A stretch of 41,640 nt of DNA from Candidatus Mailhella merdavium (GCA_019119045.1 DWXS01000024.1:1-41640), one strand, 5' to 3'. Shown: positions 1-8,022, counted from the first letter of the stretch. Numbers and translations are program-made. Notes: generated from the sequence alone by a model not told the origin.

Positions 1-289
1 AAATAATTCGATAACTAATAAAAATATATATGATATAAAAAATGATGAATATGATAATATTATAAAATCACTTATACAATGTAGAGGTAATATATGTAAT
101 ACCTCTATAATTCTTGGAATTTCAAGGAGTAATTTGTATAATAAAATAAAAAAATACAATATAGATGTAAAAAAATATAAAATAAAATTTTCAAATGAAT
201 ATAAAAATGATCTTCATGATAGGATCATGCATGTATCTGATGAAAAGATAGAAAAATTATTACATATTATTAATATACTAAATTTGTAA
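1..289 (+). CDS. 3' end of a regulator with a Fis-type helix-turn-helix (partial)
   Basis: The frame is open from base 2 to a TAA at 287-289 and has no start inside the window. About 95 residues are visible. The stretch GNICNTSIILGISRSNLYNK followed by IKKYNID matches the Fis-type HTH (HTH_8) that ends sigma-54-dependent NtrC-family activators, in which a GN..A..LGISR.TLY.KLKKY pattern is standard. The HTH is followed by an unusual Lys/Asn/Ile-rich tail of roughly 45 residues. Composition is extreme: about one fifth G+C or less, with ATA, AAT and AAA codons dominant, unlike every other gene here. That suggests recent transfer from a low-GC donor or a silenced AT-rich island. The AAA+ and sensor domains would lie to the left, so the family assignment rests on the HTH alone. 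Confidence 0.7.
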   Translation, partial: NNSITNKNIYDIKNDEYDNIIKSLIQCRGNICNTSIILGISRSNLYNKIKKYNIDVKKYKIKFSNEYKNDLHDRIMHVSDEKIEKLLHIINILNL

Positions 290-1004
290 TAATTTATATA
301 ATTATATGTTATATTTTATATAATATATACATGTAGTAAATCATGATTTTATCATATTTTTAAAAGTCGAACATAATACGTATCAAAGAAATTAATATGA
401 GTATAAGCATGCATTAAATAGTAAAAATATATTTTTATTTTTCATGCCATGACATTATGTTTGTGTTGAAGGCGCAAATGTTGCGCATCTGTGTCAATGA
501 TGTGTTTACCATTTTCTGATGGTCTGCGAAGACAGAATCATGTCAACATCCATTTTCTTTGTTTTGCGAGTGAGAGATACGGTCAGAAGTAGCAATATGA
601 AAAAAGAGACTAAAGCTTTATATATTGCAGGAGCATGAAAATAAGGAAAGTTCCGTATTCTTACCTGTGAGGAGAGAGCTTCGTCGTGGAACTGGAGCGT
701 ACAGGTGGGCTGTGATGGAGAAAAGGGGGAATTTCCTATATCTTGAAGTTGTGTACGGGATGTGGAGAGATGGACAGCATTCCTATGTCGAGAGTGTTGC
801 CGGATACGGGACAGGATTTTTTATATCGGGAATTTGTAGTTTGAGTTTGCAAGGCTGAAACGGAACGTTGCCTTCGGGCTGGTGAAACGGATCGGATTCC
901 GCGTGGAAGAAGTGTATTTAGAGGTTTTCTTGAACCTGTTGTGTTTTGGAGAGGAAGGCGTACTTGCAGTATTTTGAAACTCTTTTTGAAAAGGGGAGAA
1001 TGTC
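290..1004. other. Gene-poor AT-rich flank grading into host DNA
   Basis: I see no convincing gene here. Bases 290-470 continue the AT-rich island. From about 620 the composition climbs towards that of the host. The longest plus-strand frame (625-858) has no good ribosome site and an unconvincing composition, and the minus-strand frames at 821-1121 overlap the rubredoxin gene and look random. The one clear element is the dyad listed at 472-486. Confidence 0.5.
472..486. promoter_or_regulatory. Perfect dyad GCGCAA-ATG-TTGCGC
   Basis: Six-base arms are separated by three bases, and the GC-rich dyad sits in an AT-rich context 183 bp after the regulator stop. Dyads of this size are typical of binding sites for Fis-HTH activators, so it could be an upstream activator site. 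A short transcription-terminating hairpin is the alternative, but no T-run follows. I found no clear -24/-12 promoter next to it. Confidence 0.35.
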
Positions 1005-1039
1005 TGTACGCTTCTTAATCTGTGCTTCAGAAGCGTACA
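1005..1039 (-). terminator. Hairpin after the rubredoxin gene
   Basis: A perfect 10-bp inverted repeat (arms 1005-1014 and 1030-1039, loop 15 nt) lies 8 bp beyond the stop of the rubredoxin gene in the direction of its transcription. Only a weak pyrimidine run follows, so this may be an mRNA-stabilising 3' hairpin rather than a strong intrinsic terminator. Confidence 0.5.
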
Positions 1040-1047
1040 GGCAAACA

Positions 1048-1227
1048 TCAGCCGAGCTGTTTGAAGGATTTTTTTGATGCGCCGCATACCGGGCAGCGCC
1101 AGTCGTCGGGCAGATCTTCAAATTTTGTTCCAGGAGGGATCTTTCCTTTGCGATCGCCCTTGTCCGGGTTGTAAATATACCCGCAATTGGTCATCTGGCA
1201 CTGCCACATGTCTTTGGAATCGGCCAT
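1048..1227 (-). CDS. rdl: Rubredoxin-like protein with C-x4-C first loop
   Basis: A 59-residue cytoplasmic electron carrier with one Fe(Cys)4 site. The second ligand pair is the normal CPVCG (Cys45, Cys48). The first pair is spaced C-x4-C (Cys10, Cys15) instead of the usual C-x2-C. The rest is standard rubredoxin: GYIYNP, then [20 protein letters not shown]. The start ATG at 1227 is preceded by AGGAGG six bases upstream. The gene follows rubrerythrin with an 81-bp gap containing a hairpin. Desulfovibrio vulgaris has the known fur-rbr-rdl operon, whose rdl encodes a rubredoxin-like protein with altered cysteine spacing, so the context fits. The likely role is electron delivery to rubrerythrin for peroxide reduction; this is inferred from the operon. 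Too short to appear in a standard ORF list. Confidence 0.9.
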   Translation of the reverse strand: MADSKDMWQCQMTNCGYIYNPDKGDRKGKIPPGTKFEDLPDDWRCPVCGASKKSFKQLG

Positions 1228-1259
1228 GATGGGCCTCCTTTTGAAGTATGTTGCAAGAA

Positions 1260-1277
1260 GCCCCGCCGAAGCGGGGC
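1260..1277 (-). terminator. GC-rich hairpin between rbr and rdl
   Basis: GCCCCGC (1260-1266) pairs with GCGGGGC (1271-1277) around a CGAA loop. On the minus strand only a short imperfect T-run follows. It probably attenuates transcription so that rubrerythrin is made in excess of the rubredoxin; this is inferred from its position. Confidence 0.55.
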
Positions 1278-1308
1278 AGATTGATTGAAGCAGAGTCCGG
1301 CTCCGAAA

Positions 1309-1875
1309 TCAGGCTATGGCCTGAAAATAGGCCTGAGGATGGGCGCAGGCGGGGCAGGTTTCCGGTGCGCTGTCGCCTTCATGGATAAAGCCGCAATTCA
1401 TGCAGCGCCAGACTTTTTTGGCGGGATTTCTGAAGACTTTGCCTTCCTTGATGGCTTCGGCAAAGGCGAGGAAGCGGCTTTCGTGGTGAGCTTCCGCGAC
1501 GGCTATATTGCGCATGACCGTAGCAATTTCATGGAAACCTTCTTCATCGGCAATTTTGGCGAAGTCGGGATACATATGCTGATGTTCGTGGTTTTCACCT
1601 GCGGCAGCGGCCAGAAGATTGTCATAGGTTGCGCCGATGACACCGGCGGGGAAGGCTGCGGAAATTTCCACATCGCCGCCTTCAAGGAATTTGAACAGGC
1701 GTTTGGCATGTTCCTTTTCCTGATTGGCGATTTCTTCAAAGGCGCGGGACATTTCTACATAACCGTCTTTTTTTGCCTGACCTGCAAAATAATCATAGCG
1801 GTTGCGAGCCTGCGATTCCCCGGCAAAGGCGGTGAGCAGGTTTTTTTCGGTACGAGTGCCTTTCAGAGATTTCAT
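1309..1875 (-). CDS. rbr: Rubrerythrin
   Basis: A 188-residue non-heme di-iron peroxidase that reduces hydrogen peroxide in the cytoplasm of anaerobes. The N-terminal four-helix ferritin-like domain supplies di-iron ligands in its ExxH-type motifs (for example Glu20 and the EKEH segment at 53-56, then the EAHHE region near 138). The C-terminal rubredoxin-like domain has CxxC pairs at Cys158/Cys161 and Cys174/Cys177. Length and domain order match classical Desulfovibrio rubrerythrin. The start is preceded by AGGAGG. The gene sits downstream of fur/perR and upstream of the rubredoxin gene, on the same strand, as in the known D. vulgaris peroxide-stress operon. Regulation by the adjacent Fur-family protein is likely but not shown by the sequence. 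Confidence 0.97.
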   Translation of the reverse strand: MKSLKGTRTEKNLLTAFAGESQARNRYDYFAGQAKKDGYVEMSRAFEEIANQEKEHAKRLFKFLEGGDVEISAAFPAGVIGATYDNLLAAAAGENHEHQHMYPDFAKIADEEGFHEIATVMRNIAVAEAHHESRFLAFAEAIKEGKVFRNPAKKVWRCMNCGFIHEGDSAPETCPACAHPQAYFQAIA

Positions 1876-2098
1876 GCTGTCCTCCTGGTGTGTTTGTGTA
1901 GTTTAAAAGGGGGCAACAGACAAGGCTGTCCGCCCGAGGGGCGGGCTGTGCAACACGTTGCCGCACAAAAAAAGATTCCCCGGTGAGACTAAGAGCTTAA
2001 CTCAGAGTTTACCATCATTTGCCGCAAAGGCACAGCCCTTGATAACGCTCCGTCCCGGAACATTACAATACAAATAACTCAGATTCAGACAAAGGCAA

Positions 2099-2118
2099 GC
2101 CGGGAGTTTTTCCCCGGC
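2099..2118 (-). terminator. Hairpin just after fur/perR
   Basis: GCCGGG (2099-2104) pairs with CCCGGC (2113-2118). The hairpin lies 14 bp past the fur stop in its reading direction and is followed by an interrupted T-rich stretch. With a second small stem at 1930-1944 in the 257-bp fur-rbr gap, it suggests rbr may also have its own promoter. Confidence 0.4.
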
Positions 2119-2132
2119 AGAGAACGTGAATC

Positions 2133-2528
2133 TTATTGCGTCAGACGACATTCGTCGCACAGACCCTCAAATTCAACTCGAACTCCTGTGACGCTGAAAC
2201 CCTCGACATTAATCTTGCTGAGATCCGGAGTCGAGCAGCAGTCGGCGGGCAGATCAACTACCTTTCCGCAGCGGGTACACTGGATATGCCGATGCGGTGT
2301 GATATTACCGTCAAAACGGCGTATGGTCCCTGCGCTGTCGAGACGCAGAATTTCCTTTGCCGATGCCAGCAGTTCAAGGTTGCGGTACACTGTGCTGAGG
2401 CTGATGTGCGGCATGCGCGTTCTCACGCGGGAATACAGTTCCTCCGCTGTCGGATGGGAACACATGCTGCGCAGCTCTTCCAGAATGAGCATACGCTGGC
2501 GCGTCATACGGGTTTGGGGTTGGGGCAT
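2133..2528 (-). CDS. perR: Fur-family regulator, PerR-like
   Basis: A 131-residue DNA-binding metalloregulator. The N-terminal winged helix-turn-helix runs from TRQRMLILEELR to HISLSTVYRNLELL (residues about 9-54). The dimerisation domain carries HRHIQC with CxxC zinc ligands at Cys84/Cys87 and a second pair CDEC at Cys124/Cys127, the structural zinc site typical of the PerR branch. It lies immediately upstream of rubrerythrin on the same strand, in the position called fur in D. vulgaris, so peroxide sensing is the most likely role; Fur or Zur cannot be excluded by sequence alone. The SD AAGAGGAG precedes the ATG. A TTGACA -35-like hexamer lies at 2580-2585 with only a weak -10, overlapping the tail of the pseudogene next door. 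Confidence 0.88.
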   Translation of the reverse strand: MPQPQTRMTRQRMLILEELRSMCSHPTAEELYSRVRTRMPHISLSTVYRNLELLASAKEILRLDSAGTIRRFDGNITPHRHIQCTRCGKVVDLPADCCSTPDLSKINVEGFSVTGVRVEFEGLCDECRLTQ

Positions 2529-2571
2529 GCCGGACTCCTCTTATTCGTTTTGATTACGTTTAGCAATAGTG

Positions 2572-2900
2572 TCATAAGCTGTCAAGCCGGAGAAACTGTC
2601 GGATCTCAGAGCAGGGCAGGCGTTCACTCACGGTCGGGGTGGGAATTGGTTCATACACATATAATGTTCTGTTTCAGCCCGGGCCGCGAATTCCGGTATT
2701 TTTCCGATGAAGGCGCAGAAGGCTGGCGTATCCGCCGGACAGCCGGAGCTGAAACAGAACATGTTGCGGTCGTACTGGGAAATTGTTTGTGCAAGGTATT
2801 GCCGCCAGGTTCCATGGTCGTACGGACAAGAACTGTCCGGAAGGGCTGTATCTGTATTCTGGCGGAGCCTTGTCGTAAAGCTGCGACGGGCAGAATGTAC
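2572..2900 (-). pseudogene. Decayed second copy of a hydrogenase maturation protease
   Basis: Bases 2610-2720 align clearly with 3430-3560, the C-terminal half of the intact protease gene; for example TTTTTCCGATGA and CACGGTCGGGGTGGG are shared. Translation on the minus strand gives FCAFIGKIPE, then a segment ending EHYMCMNQFPP, against FCDLIGKRPE and EDYMSMGEFPTP in the intact protein. A lost G then shifts the frame, and the next frame continues PTPTVSERLP as far as the stop at 2572-2574. A second G is missing in the GCAGGGGCAG stretch. Further upstream, resemblance fades by about 2800-2900. This is a frameshifted, degraded paralogue with no intact reading frame. It may once have served the [NiFeSe] enzyme or be a tandem duplicate; that is inference. 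Confidence 0.8.
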
Positions 2901-3360
2901 ATCCTTTCAGGTTCAGAAAAATGTGGAGAGTGCGGCTTGATATGCTGCCGTAAAGTCGTATGGGCTGAGGGAGCAGGGAGGAAAAGTGACGGGGGATCTG
3001 GCGGTACGAGCCTTGCGTCGATTTCTGGGAATCAGACGTCTGGAGGACAGGCGGCCGTGAAGTCAGTTGTATGGCCCGGCGTGATGGAGACATACGGAGC
3101 CGGGAACGTGCGGGGAATCGAAAATTGGGAGTATAGTCCGGAAAAATTTTTCCAAGAAAAGAGTCCAGGGATGAGAGGGCAACCGGATGAGGGAAAATCG
3201 GAGTGTGGATCTGAAGCGATAGGATGTGCTGACGCTGAAGAAATCGGGAAGGCTATGTGGTCGTGCCTTTTTCCGTTTTTCTCGGCAAACAGGAAGTGGA
3301 GAAAGGGCTGCGCATAATCTCGCTGAAAGGCCTGTTCAACGGAGATCGATATGGTGCGGA
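2901..3360. other. Unexplained non-coding or decayed stretch beside the pseudogene
   Basis: No intact gene is visible. A minus-strand frame of roughly 90 codons directly beyond the protease stop has protein-like composition (for example YAQPFLHFLFAEKNG), but there is no recognisable family and no good start. It may be the remains of another accessory gene lost with the duplicated protease. Around 3040-3060 a faint IPRN segment could correspond to FPEN of the protease, but this is too weak to claim. Confidence 0.35.
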
Positions 3361-3852
3361 TCAGTTGTGCGGCTCGCGTTCTTTGAGCGTCACACCTCGT
3401 GCCTCGAGTTCGGATTTCAGCAGATCGCAGAGCAGGGGCAGGCGTTCGCGCACGGTCGGGGTGGGGAATTCGCCCATGCTCATATAATCTTCCGGTTCCA
3501 TGCCCAGCACCACGGCTTCCGGTCTTTTTCCGATGAGATCGCAGAAGACAAGCGTATCCACAAGATCCGTCTGGTGCATGGAGTCCCGGAAGCTGACGCT
3601 TTTACGCAGATCGTCCCCGGTAAGGCGGTAGATCGCACCGGCCTCCCCTCCGCCCAGAACGGCATCCAGTACAAAGACGATGTCGCAGGAAGTCAGCGCG
3701 TCCATCAGGGCCATGCCCAGAGTGCCGCCGTCCAGAAGGGTGACGTTTTCAGGAAATTCCCAGCGTTCTCTTGCCATTTCCAGAGCGCGAACGCCGAGGC
3801 CTTCATCTGTATACAGGATGTTTCCCACGCCGAGTACGAGAATTTTTTCCAT
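3361..3852 (-). CDS. hynD: Hydrogenase maturation protease (HycI/HupD family)
   Basis: A 163-residue cytoplasmic endopeptidase that cleaves the C-terminal tail of the [NiFe] hydrogenase large subunit after nickel insertion. It starts with the family signature LVLGVGNILYTDEGLGVRAL, which holds the first nickel-sensing acidic residue (the Glu of DEG). It continues with LLDGGTLG and VFVLDAVLGGG, which supply the second acidic position. The ATG at 3852 is chosen because the conserved MEKILVLG starts there; longer in-frame extensions run into a terminator. No strong SD is visible. It lies after the large-subunit gene on the same strand but beyond a strong terminator, so read-through or a separate promoter must supply it. 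A degraded paralogue lies downstream at 2572-2900. Confidence 0.92.
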   Translation of the reverse strand: MEKILVLGVGNILYTDEGLGVRALEMARERWEFPENVTLLDGGTLGMALMDALTSCDIVFVLDAVLGGGEAGAIYRLTGDDLRKSVSFRDSMHQTDLVDTLVFCDLIGKRPEAVVLGMEPEDYMSMGEFPTPTVRERLPLLCDLLKSELEARGVTLKEREPHN

Positions 3853-3930
3853 GGAGTTGAGACGGGGTTGCTGTGTGGATGAACGAAAGCGGCCGGGTGA
3901 TCCGGCCGGGGAACGCTGTTCAAAAAGCAA

Positions 3931-3956
3931 GGGAGGACGGGGTATCCCGTCCTCCC
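3931..3956 (-). terminator. Strong intrinsic terminator after hynA
   Basis: A perfect 11-bp stem (3931-3941 and 3946-3956) with a 4-nt loop is followed on the minus strand by TTGCTTTTT. A smaller stem (GGCCGG/CCGGCC, 3891-3907) follows. It lies 17 bp past the large-subunit stop and before the protease start, so it should lower protease expression relative to the structural subunits. Confidence 0.8.
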
Positions 3957-3973
3957 AGGCGTTGCTTCAGAGA

Positions 3974-5650
3974 CTACAGGATGCGGAAGTCATATCCTTC
4001 ATTGGTACGGCCGTCGATGACGTGGACGCCGCAGGCAATGCAGGGGTCAAAGGAGTGAACGGTGCGCAGGATTTCCACGGGACGCTTTGGATCGGCAACA
4101 GGCGTGCCGATGAGCGCTTCTTCCACTGCGCTGCGCTGGCCCTGTGCATCACGCGGGCCGAGGTTCCATGTGGAAGGAACAACCAGCTGGAAGTTGGCGA
4201 TCTTGCCGTCTTCAATGACGATCCAGTGCGAGAGGCCGCCGCGGGGCGCGTTGACGAAGCCGACGCCGCGTCCGGATTTCGGTACTTCGCAGTTTTCGAC
4301 AATCTTGTTGTCGCCGCTGGCGAGGCTGTCCTTGAGTTCTTCCAGCCATACGCCGGTCTGATGGGCAATGGCGAGGGTTTCGATACCGCGGGCGGCGGTA
4401 CGTCCGAGGGTGGAGAACAGGGCTTCCGGGCCTGCGCCCAGCGTGGACAGTACCTGATCCACTACGGGCTTCACGGCGGGATGTCCCTGCGAGTAGGCCA
4501 CGAGTACCTGTGCCAGCGGGCCGGTTTCCACAACCTTGCCGTCATAACGCGGGGCCTTCATCCAGGAATAGCGATCCGTGTCGCCCATTTTGGTGAACTT
4601 CGGCGCGGTTTCGCCTTCAAAGGGAGCGCGGGCTTCGTCGCCTTCATACCAGCTGTGGCGGACATGTTCTTCGATTTTGGTGGAATCGAAGGGCAGAACC
4701 TTCCTGATATCGCGGTTCAGAATGATGCCGGGCTTGAACCAGCGGGTTTCCAGCTTGCGTTCGTCGCCGGGGAATTCGCCGAAGTTCATGTAGTTCACCG
4801 CGCCGCCGCCGATGCCTGCCCAGTCCTTGTAGGCGCCGGCCACAAGCAGCAGATCGGGAATGTAGAACTGTTCCACAAAGTCCACGGTTTCCTTGTACAG
4901 GGCTTCGAACTGTTCCAGGGGTTCCTTTTTCAGCGCGTTGTAACAGGTGACGCCGCCAGCCACGGTAAACTGGGTATGCGGGTTCTTTGCGCCGAAAATG
5001 GCCATTCCCTGTGCGGTTTTTACCTGTTTGCGCAGAGCTTCCAGATAATGGGCCGTGGCAACGAGGTTGGTTTCTGGATCAAGGTAGTAGGCAGGGTGTC
5101 CGCCGAGGAAGTAGGCGTTGGTGAAGGGGCCGAGCTGGCCGCTGTCCACCAGAGCATTGACCTTGTCCCGCACGGCCGTCAGCGTTTCTGCGGAAAGCGG
5201 CGCCGAGGAAATGGAGGCGTTGAGTTTGGCGGCCTTGACCGGATCTGCCTGAATGGCGGACGCAACGTCCACGAAGTCGAGAGCGTGCAGATGATAGAAA
5301 TGAACTATATGGTCATGCAGGAACTGCATGCCCAGCACGAGATTGCGGATGGTGGTGGCGTTCTTCGGGATTTCCACGCCGATGGCGTCTTCCAGAGCGC
5401 GGGTGGAGGCCAGTGCGTGGGTATAGGTACAGACGCCGCAGGTGCGCTGTGTGAAATGCTGCGCGTCGCGGGGATCACGCCCTTTCAGAATCATTTCCAG
5501 GCCGCGGAAGAGGGTCGCCGCGCTGCGGGCATCCTTGACGCGACCGTTTTCCACTTCCACTTCAATACGCAGATGTCCTTCGATACGGGTGATGGGATCC
5601 ACCACAATAGGCCCCGAATAGGAGCTTTGGGGAGTTTTTGCCTGACTCAT
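3974..5650 (-). CDS. hynA: Periplasmic [NiFe] hydrogenase large subunit
   Basis: A 558-residue catalytic subunit for reversible H2 oxidation. The N-terminal nickel motif is RTCGVC (Cys71, Cys74). The C-terminal motif is DPCIACGVH (Cys537, Cys540, His543), followed by a 15-residue tail that the maturation protease removes after His543. The enzyme is exported as a complex with the Tat-tagged small subunit encoded 46 bp upstream. Length and motifs fit the uptake-type periplasmic group 1 enzymes of Desulfovibrio, whose electrons go to periplasmic c-type cytochromes. Naming follows the D. vulgaris usage in which A is the large subunit. All ligand residues are present. Confidence 0.97.
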   Translation of the reverse strand: MSQAKTPQSSYSGPIVVDPITRIEGHLRIEVEVENGRVKDARSAATLFRGLEMILKGRDPRDAQHFTQRTCGVCTYTHALASTRALEDAIGVEIPKNATTIRNLVLGMQFLHDHIVHFYHLHALDFVDVASAIQADPVKAAKLNASISSAPLSAETLTAVRDKVNALVDSGQLGPFTNAYFLGGHPAYYLDPETNLVATAHYLEALRKQVKTAQGMAIFGAKNPHTQFTVAGGVTCYNALKKEPLEQFEALYKETVDFVEQFYIPDLLLVAGAYKDWAGIGGGAVNYMNFGEFPGDERKLETRWFKPGIILNRDIRKVLPFDSTKIEEHVRHSWYEGDEARAPFEGETAPKFTKMGDTDRYSWMKAPRYDGKVVETGPLAQVLVAYSQGHPAVKPVVDQVLSTLGAGPEALFSTLGRTAARGIETLAIAHQTGVWLEELKDSLASGDNKIVENCEVPKSGRGVGFVNAPRGGLSHWIVIEDGKIANFQLVVPSTWNLGPRDAQGQRSAVEEALIGTPVADPKRPVEILRTVHSFDPCIACGVHVIDGRTNEGYDFRIL

Positions 5651-5696
5651 GTCTGCTCTCTTGTTTCAAAAAATATGGATATGGGGGCAAGCGGCC

Positions 5697-6650
5697 TCAG
5701 TTTTCATAGAAGGGGGTCATGGTGTCCCAGAAACCGTCTTCGCTGCATCCTATGCAGGGATGTCCCGCGCCTACGGGCCAGTTGGCTCCATTATTGAAGC
5801 GGGCCTTGGGGCAGTTGTTGAAGGTCAGCGGCCCCTTGCAGCCCAGTTCATACAGACACCAGCCGTTGCGGGCCTCTTCAGAGTCGAATGAGGGAGCGAA
5901 TTCTCCGGCTTCAAAATGCGGGAGACGTTCGCACTGATCGTGAACCGACATGCCGTAGAACATGTTCGGCCGTGCGCTCTGGTCGAGTTCGATGTTCTGG
6001 CCGGTGAGAACCGCCACCAGCGTTCCCACGATGTTCAGGGGATTGGGCGGGCAGCCGGCAATATTGATGGCCTTGATGCCCTTGTCGGCAAAGCAGGCGT
6101 TGACGCCCTTGGCTCCTGTGGGGTTGGGCGCGGCCGCAGGAATGCCGCCGAAGCAGGCGCAGGTGCCGTAGGCAACGACGGCCTTGGCCTTGGGCAGCAC
6201 TTCCGTGCAGATGTCCAGCATGGTACGGCCGGCAATGGTGCCGTAAATGCCGTTTTCCGCCGTGGGGATGGCTCCTTCCACCACACAGATGAAGCCTTCG
6301 GGATTGGCCAGAGCCTGTTGCAGGGCTTCTTCAGCGGCTTCTCCGGCGGCGGCCATGACCGTTTCCTGATAATCCAGAGAAATGGTATCGAGGATAAGCT
6401 CGTCCAGATAGGGATTGGCCGTGCGCAGCAGTGCCTCGGTGCAGGCGGTACACTCTGCATTATGCAGATAAATTACGGAAGGCCGCTTGCTCGCCGTCAG
6501 TGCGCGGGCAACCGTGGGGGCAAAGCCCGGGCCCATGCCCATGGTCACGGCCACGGCCGTACAGAATTTCAGAAAGTCACGGCGGCTCACACCTCTTTTT
6601 TCGAGGCGTTCTTCCGCTCCATCCCTGCCCATGCCGATAGCAAACCGCAT
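5697..6650 (-). CDS. hynB: Periplasmic [NiFe] hydrogenase small subunit, Tat-exported
   Basis: A 317-residue iron-sulfur subunit carrying electrons from the Ni-Fe site. A twin-arginine signal SRRDFLKF (Arg23-Arg24) and a hydrophobic stretch precede ARALTASK. The proximal cluster starts with ECTAC (Cys67, Cys70). Further cysteines appear in [15 protein letters not shown], the [17 protein letters not shown] segment and [14 protein letters not shown], which together ligate the usual three clusters. The ATG at 6650 is chosen because GGAGG lies seven bases upstream and it precedes the Tat motif; an upstream extension to 6767 has no signal logic. It is the first gene of the hynB-hynA unit and is divergent from the [NiFeSe] operon across about 400 bp. 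Confidence 0.96.
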   Translation of the reverse strand: MRFAIGMGRDGAEERLEKRGVSRRDFLKFCTAVAVTMGMGPGFAPTVARALTASKRPSVIYLHNAECTACTEALLRTANPYLDELILDTISLDYQETVMAAAGEAAEEALQQALANPEGFICVVEGAIPTAENGIYGTIAGRTMLDICTEVLPKAKAVVAYGTCACFGGIPAAAPNPTGAKGVNACFADKGIKAINIAGCPPNPLNIVGTLVAVLTGQNIELDQSARPNMFYGMSVHDQCERLPHFEAGEFAPSFDSEEARNGWCLYELGCKGPLTFNNCPKARFNNGANWPVGAGHPCIGCSEDGFWDTMTPFYEN

Positions 6651-7057
6651 GTTGTCCTCCTGCGATATGTTGCGCTTGAGGTTCGTGGCGGGAATATACC
6701 AGAAAAATGAATGATTCCCGCACATTTCGCGGGCCGGCCTGGCAAGGGCCCGCTGCACCGTGCGCAAGACAGCACAAAATAATTCTCTTTTTTCAGCATA
6801 TCAGATGGAATCCGGCAGATCAAGGGGAGGCAAGGATTTTGGGAAAATCGATGTGTTAAAAATCACATTTTCGGCATAAGATGCCGGTACTGGAATCCTA
6901 TGGCGTTTATGTCTGGCAAGACCGGTTTTTCTCTGGTATTTTCCCGGTATCGGGTCCGTTGAGCAAGTCTGCGGTCCGGGCCCTTTCGAGGCCTGCGCGT
7001 CCGAAGGCAGTGGGCTTTCGGCAGCGGCCGAACGGTATCTTCTGCAAGGAGTTGAGC
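6651..7057. promoter_or_regulatory. Divergent intergenic region between the two hydrogenase operons
   Basis: About 400 bp separate the two diverging small-subunit starts, and I see no gene in it. The centre (6770-6880) is more AT-rich and must hold promoters in both directions. I could not find a convincing sigma-54 or sigma-70 hexamer pair. Shared upstream DNA makes reciprocal control of the two enzymes (for example by selenium or nickel supply) possible, but that is inference. Confidence 0.5.
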
Positions 7058-8014
7058 ATGAGCCTCTCACGACGCGACTTCGTCAAACTCTGCACCGGTA
7101 CGGTTGCGGGCTACGGGGTTTCCCGCATGTTCCATCCTTCCGTGCGCGAGGCCCTGGCGGGCACACTCACGGGGGAGCTGCCTCCCGTATTCTGGTTGCA
7201 GGGGCAGGGATGCACGGGCTGTTCCGTGTCCATCCTCAACAGTATGCATCCGGCCATTGCCGAGGTGCTGCTTAAAATCATCAGTCTGGATTTTCATCCC
7301 ACCGTCATGGCCGACGAGGGGTCTCCGGCCATTGAGTTCATGCGCAAGCGGGCGCAGGAGAACGACGGCGCCTTCTTTATCGTTGTGGAAGGCGCTGTGA
7401 CCGAGCTTGAAGGCGGACGGTACTGCATCATCGGCGAGAGCGGGCATGAGGAAATCACCATTTCTTCCATGCTGAAGGAGCTTGCGCCGCACGCCGCGGC
7501 CGTGCTGGCCGTCGGTTCCTGCGCGGCCTACGGCGGCGTATCCGCCGCGCACGGCTCCGTGACCGGAGCCATGGGCGTGAGCGCCTTTTTCAAGAAAAAC
7601 GGCATCGCCACGCCGGTGGTCAATATTCCCGGCTGCCCGCCCCATCCGGACTGGATGGTGGGCACGCTGCTGGTCGCCCTTGACGCGGTGAAGCGCGACG
7701 GTCTGGAAAAGGGCCTTGCCGCCGTGGTTTCCCTGCTCGACGCAGACGGCCGGCCGAAGCCCTTCTATGGCGCAAACACGCATGAAAACTGCCCCTATCT
7801 CTATTTGTTCGATGAAGGAACCTTCTCGGAAACGATGACGGACAAGAGCGGCTGCCGTTATGACCTCGGCTGCAAAGGGCCCTTTGCCATGTGCGACTCG
7901 CCTCTGCGCCGCTGGAACGGCGGCGTCAACTGGTGTGTGGAAAACGCCGTGTGCATCGGCTGCGTCCAGCCGGACTTCCCGGATGGGCAATCACCTTTCT
8001 ATGCGAACCGTTAG
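7058..8014 (+). CDS. hysB: [NiFeSe] hydrogenase small subunit, Tat-exported
   Basis: A 318-residue iron-sulfur subunit of the selenium-containing periplasmic hydrogenase. The Tat motif SRRDFVKLC is at residues 4-12. GCTGCS (Cys52, Cys55) starts the proximal cluster, followed by GSCAAYGG, PGCPPHPDW, DLGCKGP and CVENAVCIGCVQPDFPD. The distal segment is cysteine-rich and lacks the proline-containing pattern expected for a medial 3Fe-4S cluster, consistent with three 4Fe-4S clusters as in known [NiFeSe] enzymes. The ATG at 7058 follows AAGGAG; an upstream extension to 6881 has no support. The stop TAG overlaps the ribosome site of the large-subunit gene, 8 bp ahead, so the two are coupled. Confidence 0.95.
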   Translation: MSLSRRDFVKLCTGTVAGYGVSRMFHPSVREALAGTLTGELPPVFWLQGQGCTGCSVSILNSMHPAIAEVLLKIISLDFHPTVMADEGSPAIEFMRKRAQENDGAFFIVVEGAVTELEGGRYCIIGESGHEEITISSMLKELAPHAAAVLAVGSCAAYGGVSAAHGSVTGAMGVSAFFKKNGIATPVVNIPGCPPHPDWMVGTLLVALDAVKRDGLEKGLAAVVSLLDADGRPKPFYGANTHENCPYLYLFDEGTFSETMTDKSGCRYDLGCKGPFAMCDSPLRRWNGGVNWCVENAVCIGCVQPDFPDGQSPFYANR

Positions 8015-8022
8015 GAGCAGAC

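Noticed and set aside
625-858. 77-codon plus-strand frame near the AT-rich island
   Set aside because: Poor start, no ribosome site and no recognisable pattern.
3680-5797. 705-codon plus-strand frame
   Set aside because: It lies antisense to the hydrogenase large subunit gene and protease; its composition is that of a GC-rich shadow frame, with no domain.
6651-7057. Sigma-54 promoter candidates (TGGCA near 6740 and TGGCAAGAC near 6914)
   Set aside because: The distance from GG to GC is wrong in the first, and there is no GC at -12 in the second.
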